Shown: positions 42,759 to 51,030 of the stretch, in pieces | Layout of the letters: each line of letters starts with the position of its first letter | How positions within the stretch are numbered: the stretch's first letter is position 1 | Notes under the pieces: model-generated | What the model was told of the DNA's origin: nothing | Databases searched by the model: none | What the model saw: only the letters and a program-made list of their open reading frames with translations | Position numbers and translations under genes: made by a program | From: CAWJMF01 sp963843945 | GTDB lineage: Bacteria > Vulcanimicrobiota > Vulcanimicrobiia > Vulcanimicrobiales > Vulcanimicrobiaceae | Length of the DNA: 64,000 nt | Assembly: GCA_963843945.1 (NCBI GenBank) | Contig: CAWJMF010000002.1 | Coordinates: 620,001 to 684,000 of the forward strand | Direction: 5' to 3'

Positions 42759-44161
42759 TCCGCGTAGCGGCGCAGAAACGCGCGCGCCGCGCTCTCGTGC
42801 TCGACGACGGGAGCCGGGTAGGCCGTTCCGTCGAACAGCGGCAAGGCGAGTTGCCGGCGGCGCTGCGCGGAGTGCGGATCGAACACGTCCGCGTCGGGCA
42901 CCGCCGCGAGCTCCGGAATCCAGCGCCGGACGTATGCGCCGCGCGGGTCGAGCGCGCGCGCCTGCTTGCGCGGGTTGTAGATACGCGGGAACTGTGCGAG
43001 GTCGGCCCCGACGCCGGCGACCCATTGCCAGTTGCCACCCGCGAGCGCGGGAGCGTCTTCGACGAGGTGCCGCTCCCACTCGTCGCGCCCGATGCGCCAG
43101 TCCAGCGCGAGATCGAAGCACAAGAACGAAGCGGCGATGCTGCGCACGCGCGGATGCATCCAACCGGTCGCGCGCAGTTGGCGAATTCCGGCATCGACGA
43201 GCGGATACCCCGTGCGGCCTTCGCGCCACGCATCCAGCGCCGGATGACGGCGCGCGACCGGAAAGGCGGCCATGCTGTCTTGCAGCGGACGGTCCGGCGC
43301 TTCTTCGAAAAACCAGGCGAGCTGCAGGAAGAAGTCGCGCTGGGCGATCGCGCGCACGAGCGCGCGCAGCGAAAGGCGCTCTTCCGTCAGCAAGAACGGA
43401 TCGCTCGAGCGCTCGTCGATGCGCGCCAGAACCGTTCGCGCCGAAAGCGTGCCGAAGGCGAGGTGTTCGGAGAGACGCGACGTCGGTTCGGCAGGCACGT
43501 TACGCGCGACCGCATACTGCAATGCCGGACCTTCGAGGTACGCGTCGAGCGCGGCGAGCGCGCGCTCCTCGGACGGATCGCCGGCAGCGGGCACCGCGCC
43601 GAATTCGACGTGCGTCGGCGGCGCGTCCGAGCGCGTGTCGCTGCGCGTGAAGCGCACCGGCGGCGCGAGCGCGGCGCGCGGCTGGGCTTGCCAGGCGGCG
43701 ACGTACGGCACGAGCGCGCGGTAGCCGCGGCCGCCGTCGCTGCTGCGTGCCGCCGCGGTGTCGTCGGGCGCGACCGCCGGCGCATCGTGAACGACGACGA
43801 CGCGAAAGCCGGCCTCTTCGAGGGCCGACTGCAGCTGGCGTTGCTGTTGCAGCGTCGCCGCGTCGTAGGCGGCCGACCATACGACCGCGTCCGCCTCGAC
43901 GTCGCGGGCCAAACGCTTGACGCTTGCCAGCAACGCGCCGCGGCGCACGATCAGACGCGAGCCGCGAGCTGCCAGCGCCGCCGAGAGCGAAGCGACCGCG
44001 CCGCAATAGAAGCCTGCGCGCCGGGTCGAGCGCGCGATGCGCTCGCGCGTTGGAGGATCGAAGACGAGCGCAGGCACGACCGCGCCGAAGCGCGCCGCCT
44101 CCGCGAGTCCGGCGTGATCCCCGATGCGGAGATCGCGCGAAAAAAGGAAGAGCGCGGCTAC
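42734..44161 (-). CDS. Deoxyribodipyrimidine photolyase
   Basis: The protein is about 475 residues if it begins at GTA 44161. The conserved photolyase N-terminus VAALFLFSRDLRIGDHAGLAEAARFGAVVPAL lies upstream of the first canonical start, GTG 44077. The FAD domain shows TSRLSEHLAFGTLSARTV and WREGRTGYPLVDAGIRQLRATGWMHPRVR, with GNWQWVAGVGAD and RIYNPRKQA. It repairs UV-induced pyrimidine dimers with light. GTA 44161 overlaps the cytochrome stop TAG by four bases (GTAG), the same geometry as the operon junctions here. Either a non-canonical start or a sequence error must explain this. Confidence 0.9.
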   Translation of the reverse strand, partial: VAALFLFSRDLRIGDHAGLAEAARFGAVVPALVFDPPTRERIARSTRRAGFYCGAVASLSAALAARGSRLIVRRGALLASVKRLARDVEADAVVWSAAYDAATLQQQRQLQSALEEAGFRVVVVHDAPAVAPDDTAAARSSDGGRGYRALVPYVAAWQAQPRAALAPPVRFTRSDTRSDAPPTHVEFGAVPAAGDPSEERALAALDAYLEGPALQYAVARNVPAEPTSRLSEHLAFGTLSARTVLARIDERSSDPFLLTEERLSLRALVRAIAQRDFFLQLAWFFEEAPDRPLQDSMAAFPVARRHPALDAWREGRTGYPLVDAGIRQLRATGWMHPRVRSIAASFLCFDLALDWRIGRDEWERHLVEDAPALAGGNWQWVAGVGADLAQFPRIYNPRKQARALDPRGAYVRRWIPELAAVPDADVFDPHSAQRRRQLALPLFDGTAYPAPVVEHESAARAFLRRYADYRARAVS

Positions 44162-44514
44162 AGCGACTCCACGTAGGCCGCCGCGTCAGCGACGTCCTTC
44201 TCCCCTAAGGGGCTCGGGTAGAGTTTGGGCATCGGCGGCTTGGGGTCTTTAATCCAGGCGATCGCGGCCGCGTCGTTCTTGCGCGACTTCTCGTCCTTGA
44301 GCGAAGGCCCCACGCCGCCTTCGCCCTGCGCGCCGTGACAGGCGGCGCAGTTCTGCGCGAAGACCGCTTGGCCGCGCACCGGATTGCCCGCTCCGGCAGC
44401 AAGCGGAGCCGCCGTTCCGGCTGACGACGCCTCGCTGCCCGACGTCTTCGCGCAGCCGGCGAAAGCGGCACCCGTCAGCGCACACGCGGCGGCGACGGTC
44501 ATCACGTGCTTCAA
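44158..44514 (-). CDS. Lipoprotein cytochrome c, class I
   Basis: This 118-residue protein starts at TTG 44514 with GGGAG seven bases upstream. The signal ends in a lipobox-like AGC, and a Ser/Ala linker leads to the haem-binding CAACH motif in FAQNCAACHGAQGEGGVGPSL. The distal Met ligand is probably the one in PMPKLYPSPL. It would carry electrons at the outer face of the cytoplasmic membrane. The TAG stop overlaps the photolyase frame by four bases. No oxidase or dehydrogenase partner is adjacent. Confidence 0.9.
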   Translation of the reverse strand: MKHVMTVAAACALTGAAFAGCAKTSGSEASSAGTAAPLAAGAGNPVRGQAVFAQNCAACHGAQGEGGVGPSLKDEKSRKNDAAAIAWIKDPKPPMPKLYPSPLGEKDVADAAAYVESL

Positions 44515-44567
44515 GCACCGGCTCCCTGGGCGAAAAAGTGAGCGAAACGGCCCAGGTCTACGCTTCG

Positions 44568-44585
44568 GCCCAAATGGGCTTTTTT
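44568..44585 (+). terminator. Short hairpin with T tract, plus strand
   Basis: GCCC-AAAT-GGGC (44568-44579) is followed by six T residues (44580-44585). It resembles a weak rho-independent terminator on the plus strand, yet no plus-strand gene ends near it. It might stop antisense transcription into the anti-sigma gene. Confidence 0.3.
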
Positions 44586-44613
44586 CCGGCGCTGACCGGA
44601 AGCGTTCGTTCGG

Positions 44614-45243
44614 CTAGCGGGCGCGGTCCGCCGGCTGCGCGTCCAGCGAGAGCGCTTCGACGGCGACGTCGCGCGAAGCCGTTACGGCCGCCGGTTGCAC
44701 CAGTCCGGCGAGCGCGTCCGGAACTTCGCCCAAGCGCCCGCCGGCGGGATGCCCGTGGCTGCGCGCCGCTTTGCTCGGCAGCGGCGCGGTCAGCGGGCGT
44801 TGGATGTAGCGCGGGGCGGCCGCCAGCACCGGCGTGCGGCGTGCAGGGGCGCGCGCGACCGGCGGGGCCGCGACGGAAACCGGGAGCGGCTGGTTCGCAT
44901 CTTCGAAGCGCTCGTAGAGCCGGTCCGTAAAGCCCGTCGCGACGGCGATGTTCAGAACGATCGAGAGGCCCGCCGCGTAACCGAGTACGCTGAAGGTGCG
45001 GCGGACCGTTTTTGAGCGCGCCTCGCGCACGCGTGCGAGCAGCGCGCCTTCCAGTTGCGGTCGCCAGGTCTCGGCATCGCGCGCTTGGCGCAGCCGCTCG
45101 AACGGCGAATCGCCGCGCAGGTCGGCCGCACAGAACGTGCAGCCGGCGGCGTGAAGCGCGAAGGCCGAGCTTTCCGCGGCGCTGGCTTCGCCGAGCGCGA
45201 CCGCTCCGGCCAAAGCTTCGAAGGCGGCGTGGTCGCGGCTCAA
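44614..45243 (-). CDS. Zinc-type anti-sigma factor with membrane helix
   Basis: This 209-residue protein has the HxxxCxxC zinc-anti-sigma pattern in HAAGCTFCAADL at about residue 30. It has one membrane helix (VLGYAAGLSIVLNIAVATGF, around residue 80) and a Pro/Ala-rich C-terminal part that would be extracytoplasmic. Start TTG 45243 overlaps the ECF sigma stop by four bases (TTGA), the normal arrangement for an anti-sigma gene. Without signal it would hold the sigma factor. Release may depend on redox or on intramembrane proteolysis (RseP is encoded at 32.4 kb). The nature of the signal is unknown. Confidence 0.85.
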   Translation of the reverse strand: MSRDHAAFEALAGAVALGEASAAESSAFALHAAGCTFCAADLRGDSPFERLRQARDAETWRPQLEGALLARVREARSKTVRRTFSVLGYAAGLSIVLNIAVATGFTDRLYERFEDANQPLPVSVAAPPVARAPARRTPVLAAAPRYIQRPLTAPLPSKAARSHGHPAGGRLGEVPDALAGLVQPAAVTASRDVAVEALSLDAQPADRAR

Positions 45244-45761
45244 GCGGTTTCTCCCAGCGCACGGCGCATCGTGCGCATCGCGCGGCAGACCCGCTGGCGC
45301 ACCGCTTCCGCGCTGATGCCGAGAATCAGCGAGGCCTCGGCCGACGAATACCCGGCGTAGGCGGTTAGCATGACGCACTCGAGTTGCTCGGGCGCGAGCG
45401 CGTCGAGCGCGCGCTGCAAATCGAGCGAGGCCGCCGATTGTTCGTCCAAGCGAAAAGCCGAGCGGGCTTCTTCGAGCGGCAGCGTCTCTCCGCGCCGTTT
45501 CTTCTTGCGTAAGTGCGTCAAGGCGTGGTTCGTGGCCGTCTTGTAGAGCCAACCCGCCGTCAAAGGCCGTTGCGGGTCGTTGCGCAGCATGCGAAAGGCC
45601 GCGAAGAAAACGTCCTGAACGACGTCGAGCGCCAGCTCTTGCTCGCCCACGAAGCGGCGGACGTAGCGCGCCAACTTGATTTGATGGTCGCTCACCAAAC
45701 GCTCGATCCGAGCTTCCGCTTCGAGCGTCGTGTCGACGCCAAGGACGAAAACGCTGTCCAT
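45240..45761 (-). CDS. ECF-family RNA polymerase sigma factor
   Basis: This 173-residue sigma factor has region 2 (KLARYVRRFVGEQELALDVVQDVFFAAFRMLRND) and region 4 (LAPEQLECVMLTAYAGYSSAEASLILGISAEAVRQRVCRAMRTMR) and no region 3, so it is an ECF type. ATG 45761 is preceded by GGGAGCC. It is coupled by TTGA to the anti-sigma gene. Downstream genes include a cytochrome c and a photolyase, so the regulon may concern light or oxidative stress, but no promoter consensus was identified. Confidence 0.93.
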   Translation of the reverse strand: MDSVFVLGVDTTLEAEARIERLVSDHQIKLARYVRRFVGEQELALDVVQDVFFAAFRMLRNDPQRPLTAGWLYKTATNHALTHLRKKKRRGETLPLEEARSAFRLDEQSAASLDLQRALDALAPEQLECVMLTAYAGYSSAEASLILGISAEAVRQRVCRAMRTMRRALGETA

Positions 45762-45820
45762 GCCGGCTCCCGCAGCGAGAGGTTGCTCTCCTAACGCAAG
45801 GGGGCGGGCGTTCGTGACGC

Positions 45821-46855
45821 TCACCCGCCGATTTCCGAGAAGGCGCGCATGCGGCTGGCCTGTTCGCCGAGCTTGAGGTGATGCCGCTCGGGTTTGATCA
45901 GCATCCCGCCCCGCAGCAACGCTGCGATCTCGCCCTCCGCTGCGCCGCGTCGGAGCGGCTCGCGCAAGTCGATCTCGTAGTCGCCGAAAAGGCACAGCCG
46001 CAGCCGGCCGTCGGCCGAGAGCCGCACGCGGTTGCAGCGTTCGCAGTAGTCGTGCGACAGCGGACTGATGACGCCGACGGCGCCCGCCGCGTTCGGATAG
46101 GCAAAATAGCGCGCCGGCCCATTGCCGCCGGGACCCGCGCACGGCTGCAGTGCGTCGAGCTGCCCCAGGCGCTCGATCATCTCGTCGGCCGAAACGTAGC
46201 CGTCGCGCTGCAGCGCGAGGTTCTCTTCGACCGGCATCACCTCGATGAAACGGACGAAGATTTTGCGGTCGCGCGTCAGGGCCGCGAAGTCGCCCAGCTC
46301 GTCGTCGTTGTAGCCGCGCATCACGACCACGTTGAGTTTCACCGGCTCGAGGCCCGCCGCAAAGGACGCGTCGATGCCGGCCAGCACGCGCTCGAGTCCG
46401 GGCCGGCGCGCGATCGCCTCGAAGCGGTCGGCGCGCAGCGTGTCGAGCGAAATGTTGACCCGGCGCAAACCGGCTGCCCGCAGCGCGCCGACTTGATCCG
46501 CCAAGAGCAGACCGTTGGTAGAAAGCGAGATGTCGTCGATGCCGGGGATCGCCGCGAGACCGCGGACGAGTTCCGGCAAGTCGCGCCGGACGAGCGGCTC
46601 GCCGCCGGTCAAGCGAACGCTGCGTAACCCGATGGGCGCGGCGGCCTGGACGATGCGTTCTATCTCTTCGAAGCTCAGGATCTCGGGCTTGGGGATCCAG
46701 GCGAGCCCGGCTTCGGGCATGCAGTAGACGCAGCGCAGGTTACAACGGTCGGTCACCGAGATCCGCAGGTACGTGATCGGCCGGTTGAACGCGTCGGCGA
46801 GCGGCGGAGCGGAGCTCGCCGGGCCCGCGATCAGGTCGATCGTTTCCGTAGCCAT
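45821..46855 (-). CDS. moaA: GTP 3',8-cyclase MoaA (molybdenum cofactor)
   Basis: This 344-residue radical SAM enzyme converts GTP to 3',8-cH2GTP. The first cluster motif is DRCNLRCVYCMPEAG, and the C-terminal [4Fe-4S] site is DYCERCNRVRLSADGRLRLCLF. The C-terminal GG tail needed for activity is present (SEIGG). I use ATG 46855; GTG 46864 is also possible. MoaD, MoaE and a MoeB-like protein are encoded at 49.9-53.7 kb. MoaC and MoeA are not in this window. Confidence 0.96.
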   Translation of the reverse strand: MATETIDLIAGPASSAPPLADAFNRPITYLRISVTDRCNLRCVYCMPEAGLAWIPKPEILSFEEIERIVQAAAPIGLRSVRLTGGEPLVRRDLPELVRGLAAIPGIDDISLSTNGLLLADQVGALRAAGLRRVNISLDTLRADRFEAIARRPGLERVLAGIDASFAAGLEPVKLNVVVMRGYNDDELGDFAALTRDRKIFVRFIEVMPVEENLALQRDGYVSADEMIERLGQLDALQPCAGPGGNGPARYFAYPNAAGAVGVISPLSHDYCERCNRVRLSADGRLRLCLFGDYEIDLREPLRRGAAEGEIAALLRGGMLIKPERHHLKLGEQASRMRAFSEIGG

Positions 46856-46906
46856 CCGCCTCACTTTGCGCCCGGCCGGGCAGATTCCGTTCCGGCCCCG
46901 GCTTCG

Positions 46907-47569
46907 CTACTTCTCGTCGAAGACCGAATCGGCGATCTGCACGTTGAGCTGGTAGTTCGAAAAGGCCGAGGTGACGTCCGCTTTATACGAGGGCAACTCG
47001 ACGTGGCCGGTCTGCTTTTCGGGCAGCAAATTTCCCCCGATCGTTTCGAAGGTCTGCTCGAAACTGACGTAGCCGCCGTCTTTGTACGTCCAGGTATACC
47101 CCTTGATGGTCGCGTTCGCATCGTCAGCTTTCACGTCGAGATGTTCGATGCGGCCGTTTTTCTTCGGAACGAGGCGAAACACGGTGACCGCCCCATCGTC
47201 GGACATCTGCGTGACGTCGTAGAGGCGCAGCCAGCTCGACGGCGCATCGACCCGCGGATAGACCTTCTTGAACTGGCTCGCGAGCGAGGGCACCGTGTCG
47301 AACACGACGGCCTCTTTGTCCGGCTGCTTGAAAAAGATGCTTCCGTCGAGCGAGGGATTGAGCGGAACGAACGACTTCAGCGCGACGTCCAGGTGGATCG
47401 TCGCCTTATACGTCTTGAGATTCGGGTTGAGGTTGATCATGCGCCGCAAAAGCGGGCTCCCGTCGAGCGACTGGATCGCGACCGGAGTGCTCTCGGGCGC
47501 CGATAGAGCGGGAGCGCTCAGCGCGACGAGCGCCAGCGCGAGCATTCCCCTGATGAATAGAACCGTCAC
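46907..47569 (-). CDS. Secreted LolA-like outer-membrane lipoprotein carrier candidate
   Basis: This 220-residue exported protein has a signal peptide (FIRGMLALALVALSAPALSA). The mature part has the unclosed beta-barrel alternation seen in LolA-like domains (LNPNLKTYKATIHLDVALKSFVPLNPSLDGSIFFKQPDK, then RLVPKKNGRIEHLDVKADDANATIKGYTWTY). Similarity to LolA is by pattern only. Start GTG 47569 overlaps the queG stop (GTGA), so it is the last gene of that operon. Confidence 0.7.
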   Translation of the reverse strand: MTVLFIRGMLALALVALSAPALSAPESTPVAIQSLDGSPLLRRMINLNPNLKTYKATIHLDVALKSFVPLNPSLDGSIFFKQPDKEAVVFDTVPSLASQFKKVYPRVDAPSSWLRLYDVTQMSDDGAVTVFRLVPKKNGRIEHLDVKADDANATIKGYTWTYKDGGYVSFEQTFETIGGNLLPEKQTGHVELPSYKADVTSAFSNYQLNVQIADSVFDEK

Positions 47570-48741
47570 AACGTATCCCCCTCGGAGCTCAACGCCCCAC
47601 TACTAGGGAAGGTTTCCCAGCTTTCGAGCGCGAGCCCGATCTCGGCCAACACCGCGCCGTCGCCTTCGTCCGCCAACCGCGCGCGCAGCGCGCTGAGCGC
47701 GCGCGGCGAACCGACTCGCCCGAGCGCCCACGCGGCGTGCCCACGCACGAGCGGGTGGGGGTCCGAGGCGAGGGCTGCAGCCAGCGCGGGAACCGTGGCT
47801 CGATCGAGCGCGTTCCCGAGCGCTACGGCCGCATTACGCCTCAGCACGGCGCCTCCGCGCCAACCCATTGCCCCGCGCTTGAAGCGACGCTTGAACTCGC
47901 CGCTGCGAAGCGACAGCATGCCGAGCAGGTCCGGGTAGGCGGCAGCCGCGTGTCGCGGCGCGAAGGCGGAGGAGGCCGTCGCCAGACCCGCCCTCTGCGT
48001 CGGCGGACAGACTTCTTGGCACAGATCGCAGCCCCAGACCCAGTCGCCCACGAGCGGTCGCAAGGCGAGGGGAACCGGTGCGCTGCTCTGGGTGAGGTCC
48101 GAAATGCAGCGCGTTGCGTCAATCGTATAGTCGCCGCGCAGGGCGCCCGTCGGACATCCACTCACGCAGCGCGTGCAACTCCCGCAGGTCTTCTTCAGCG
48201 GAGCGTCCGGTTCGAGCGCGAGCGTCGTCACGATCTCGCCCAAGAAAACAAACGAACCGCGTTTGGGAACGATGAGATTGGTGTGTTTTCCAATCCATCC
48301 GAGACCGGCCCGTTCGGCGAAAGCGCGCTCCGCCAACGGCGCGGTGTCGCACGCGACGCGCGTTACGGGCGCTCCCGCGCGCGCGTCGAGCGCTGCCGCG
48401 ACGGTGTCGAGCATGCGGCGCACGTGCCGATGATAGTCGGTTGCCCAGGCGTAGTTCGAAACGCGGCCCGCAAGCGGCGGACGCTTCTCCGGCGCCGGGT
48501 TGGCGTAGGCGACCGCGAGACAGATGACGCTGCGTGCGCCGGCCAGCAGCGCTTGGGGACGCGACGCCGCCGCGGCGTAGCGCGCGTCGTAGTACCACGT
48601 CGCGAGGTCGCCGCGCGCGAAGGCGGCGTGCATGCGTTCCTGCGCGGCAGCGTCGGGATCGGCGGAGGTCACCGCGACGGCCGCGGCGCCGGACTCGAGC
48701 GCCGTGCGCACGACGAACGCTTTGTCGGCGAGCGCGCTCAC
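47566..48741 (-). CDS. queG: Epoxyqueuosine reductase with C-terminal HEAT repeats
   Basis: This 391-residue QueG reduces epoxyqueuosine to queuosine in tRNA, using a cobalamin and two [4Fe-4S] clusters. Cluster cysteines are in KTCGSCTRCVSGCPTGAL and GCDLCQEVCPP, and the cobalamin region is GLGWIGKHTNLIV. The last 90 residues (TVPALAAALASDPHPLVRGHAAWALGRVGSPRAL) look like HEAT repeats, the tRNA-binding extension of longer QueG forms. GTG 48741 overlaps the upstream gene's stop (GTGA). No other queuosine gene is visible here. Confidence 0.93.
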   Translation of the reverse strand: MSALADKAFVVRTALESGAAAVAVTSADPDAAAQERMHAAFARGDLATWYYDARYAAAASRPQALLAGARSVICLAVAYANPAPEKRPPLAGRVSNYAWATDYHRHVRRMLDTVAAALDARAGAPVTRVACDTAPLAERAFAERAGLGWIGKHTNLIVPKRGSFVFLGEIVTTLALEPDAPLKKTCGSCTRCVSGCPTGALRGDYTIDATRCISDLTQSSAPVPLALRPLVGDWVWGCDLCQEVCPPTQRAGLATASSAFAPRHAAAAYPDLLGMLSLRSGEFKRRFKRGAMGWRGGAVLRRNAAVALGNALDRATVPALAAALASDPHPLVRGHAAWALGRVGSPRALSALRARLADEGDGAVLAEIGLALESWETFPSSGALSSEGDTL

Positions 48742-49931
48742 GGCGACACGATGCGCTCGACGAGCGCGGCTGCCGCGGCGTTGATCGCCGGCCAATCCGT
48801 GGCGCCGGGCCGGCGCAAAGCGGCCCGCAAGGCGGCGAGCCCCGGCACGGCGGCATCGGCTTCGTCGAACTTCTCGACCTCACCGCGAAACTGGTTGCTC
48901 GACTTGACGTCCCGGTAGACCGTCGCGTTGTAGGCGATTTGGGCGCTCAGTTGTCCGACCAGCACCGCGTGCAGCGTGCCGATGTCGAGATCGCGTTGAA
49001 TCGCGCCGAGTTGCGCGATCGCACCTCCCGGCCGGAACAGCCGGTCGAATTCCGGACCCGGCGCGAACTCGGCTCGCAAGGCCTGCAGCCGCGTCCCATC
49101 TCCCGGCAGCGTTTCGATCAAACGCGCAAACGTCGCGTCGACGAACGCTTGCGCGTCGGGTTGCGCCAACAGGCGCGGAATTTCGGCGAGTTCGGCGAGC
49201 GTTGCGATCGCGACCCCGAGTTGCGCTTCGCCGCGCGCACCCGCCGCGTAGGCGATGCGAGGAAAGGCCGCAGGCGGAAAGGTGCGATCGAGGCCTTTCT
49301 GGATCGCGGTCTCGTAGCCGCCGACTTCGTCGAGCGCGATACCGAGCGGTACGGTGCCGTCGGCGTTCGGCTTGGCGCGTGCCACCTCGTCGATTGCGGA
49401 GGGCGGAACGAGCGCGCGAAACGCTCCGGCGGCGGCCGCGTTGCGGGCGAGCGCAACGGCGTTGGGCGCGGCCAGCGCGCGCGTCAACTGATCGAGCGCC
49501 GCCGGGATCTCGACCGAGGCGATGCCCGCTTCGACCAGCCACGCAGCGTGCGGATCGCGGACGCGCTCGGTTTCGCCGACGAAGGCCGACTTGACCTCAC
49601 GGTAATGCGGATCGAGTTTGCTGAAGTCGCCGGCGGCGAAGGCCGCGCGCAGCTGCGCGGCGTCCGTCGCCGGAAAGCGCGGGAAGCGCGCCAGGAAGAG
49701 AGCGAGATCGCGCGTGCAGCGCGGCCGTTCGAGCACCACCGCGCAGATCTGAGGATATTGGAAGACGAGAACCGTGCGGGCGCTGGCGCGCCCGCGCTCG
49801 TACGCGTCGTGCTCGGTCTGGAGCGGCTCGATACTCTGCGCCCCTGCCCGCGACACCGGTTGCGCCAGGAAGAGCGCGGCTGCGGCTAGCGCACCGGCGG
49901 CCGCCCGTCTAAAAAACGTCGAAGCCCGCAT
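48738..49931 (-). CDS. Secreted helical protein of unknown function
   Basis: This 397-residue protein starts at ATG 49931 with a signal sequence (RRAAAGALAAAALFLAQPVSRAGA). The mature region is Ala/Leu/Arg/Glu-rich and largely helical, with repeated VPPSAIDEVARAKPNADG-like and AELAEIPRLLAQPDAQAFVDATF-type segments. No family motif was found. It overlaps moeB by 23 bases and queG by four (GTGA), so it belongs to this operon. The role is unknown. Confidence 0.8.
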   Translation of the reverse strand: MRASTFFRRAAAGALAAAALFLAQPVSRAGAQSIEPLQTEHDAYERGRASARTVLVFQYPQICAVVLERPRCTRDLALFLARFPRFPATDAAQLRAAFAAGDFSKLDPHYREVKSAFVGETERVRDPHAAWLVEAGIASVEIPAALDQLTRALAAPNAVALARNAAAAGAFRALVPPSAIDEVARAKPNADGTVPLGIALDEVGGYETAIQKGLDRTFPPAAFPRIAYAAGARGEAQLGVAIATLAELAEIPRLLAQPDAQAFVDATFARLIETLPGDGTRLQALRAEFAPGPEFDRLFRPGGAIAQLGAIQRDLDIGTLHAVLVGQLSAQIAYNATVYRDVKSSNQFRGEVEKFDEADAAVPGLAALRAALRRPGATDWPAINAAAAALVERIVSP

Positions 49932-51030
49932 CGAGCGCCCCGTAGGCGAGCAATCCGCCCCGAAGGTGGCGCAGCCGGCGAAAACCCGCTTCGTGCAAAC
50001 GTTGCGCGACCCAGCGCGACTTCTGGCCGATTCGGCACGCAACGACATACGTGCGCGCGGAGTCGAGCTCGTGAAGCCGCGCTTCGAGTTGTGAAGCGGG
50101 CATGTCGATCGAGCCGGCGTGGCGGCCTAAGACCGCTTCGTGCGGCTCGCGCACGTCGAGCAGTAGCGCGCCGGGCGTCGCCAGCAGAAACTCGTCGAGC
50201 GCATCGGCCGCGATCTCCGGGACTCCGGCAGCGAACGGCTCTGCCTCGAGCGGTTCGCTGACGTCGAAGAGCGTGCGCGGCTCGCCGTGCAGCGGACAGG
50301 CTGGGTCGCTTGCAATCGCGACTTCCCGAACGCGCGCGTCGAGCGCGTCGAGCAGCAGCAGGCGCCCGCTCAAGCTCGTACCGATCCCGAGAATCAGCTT
50401 CAACGTCTCGCTGGCTTGCCAGGTGCCGACGAGTCCGGCGAGCACGCCGAGGACCCCGCCCTCCGCGCAACTCGGCACGCTGCCTTCGGGTGGCGGCTCG
50501 GGAAAGAGGCAGCGATAACACGGACCGCCCGGCGCGAACACGCTGACTTGTCCGTCGAAGCGAAAGATCGAGCCGTAGACGTCGGGCTTGTCTTCGAGAC
50601 GGCAGGCGTCGTTGATGAGGTAACGCGCGCCGAACGAATCGGTCGCATCGACGACGACATCGTAGAGGCGGATCAATTCGCGTGCGTTGCTCGCGTCGAG
50701 GCGCGTCTCGATCGCGTCGGCGGCGATGAGGGGGTTGAGTGCCAAGATGCGCTCGGCTGCGGCCGCGGCCTTTGGCCGGCCGACGTCGGCGTTGGCGTAG
50801 ATGACTTGCCGCTGCAGGTTCGTCTCGTCGACGCGGTCGTCGTCGACGATGCCGATCCGCCCGACGCCGGCCGCAGCCAGGTACTGCAAGACCGGCGTTC
50901 CGAGTCCGCCCGCGCCCACGCACAGCACGCGCGCGCGCGCCAGTTTCTCTTGTCCCCCGAGGCCGACTTCGGGAATCAGAAGATGCCGGCTGTAGCGGCG
51001 CAGTTCGCGCCTTCCGGCCAGCGTGCTCAT
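49909..51030 (-). CDS. moeB: MoeB/ThiF-type adenylyltransferase fused to rhodanese
   Basis: This 373-residue protein begins RRELRRYSRHLLIPEVGLGGQEKL, with the nucleotide loop VGAGGLGTPVLQYLAAAGVG and DETNLQRQVIY. The zinc Cys pair CYRC is present, though the second pair has only one Cys (ACPLHGE). The C-terminal rhodanese domain has the catalytic CRIGQKS in YVVACRIGQKSRW. It adenylates the C-terminal Gly of MoaD and may deliver sulfur to it, as in MOCS3-like proteins. Start ATG 51030 overlaps the ThrE stop (ATGA). Confidence 0.92.
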   Translation of the reverse strand: MSTLAGRRELRRYSRHLLIPEVGLGGQEKLARARVLCVGAGGLGTPVLQYLAAAGVGRIGIVDDDRVDETNLQRQVIYANADVGRPKAAAAAERILALNPLIAADAIETRLDASNARELIRLYDVVVDATDSFGARYLINDACRLEDKPDVYGSIFRFDGQVSVFAPGGPCYRCLFPEPPPEGSVPSCAEGGVLGVLAGLVGTWQASETLKLILGIGTSLSGRLLLLDALDARVREVAIASDPACPLHGEPRTLFDVSEPLEAEPFAAGVPEIAADALDEFLLATPGALLLDVREPHEAVLGRHAGSIDMPASQLEARLHELDSARTYVVACRIGQKSRWVAQRLHEAGFRRLRHLRGGLLAYGALDAGFDVF

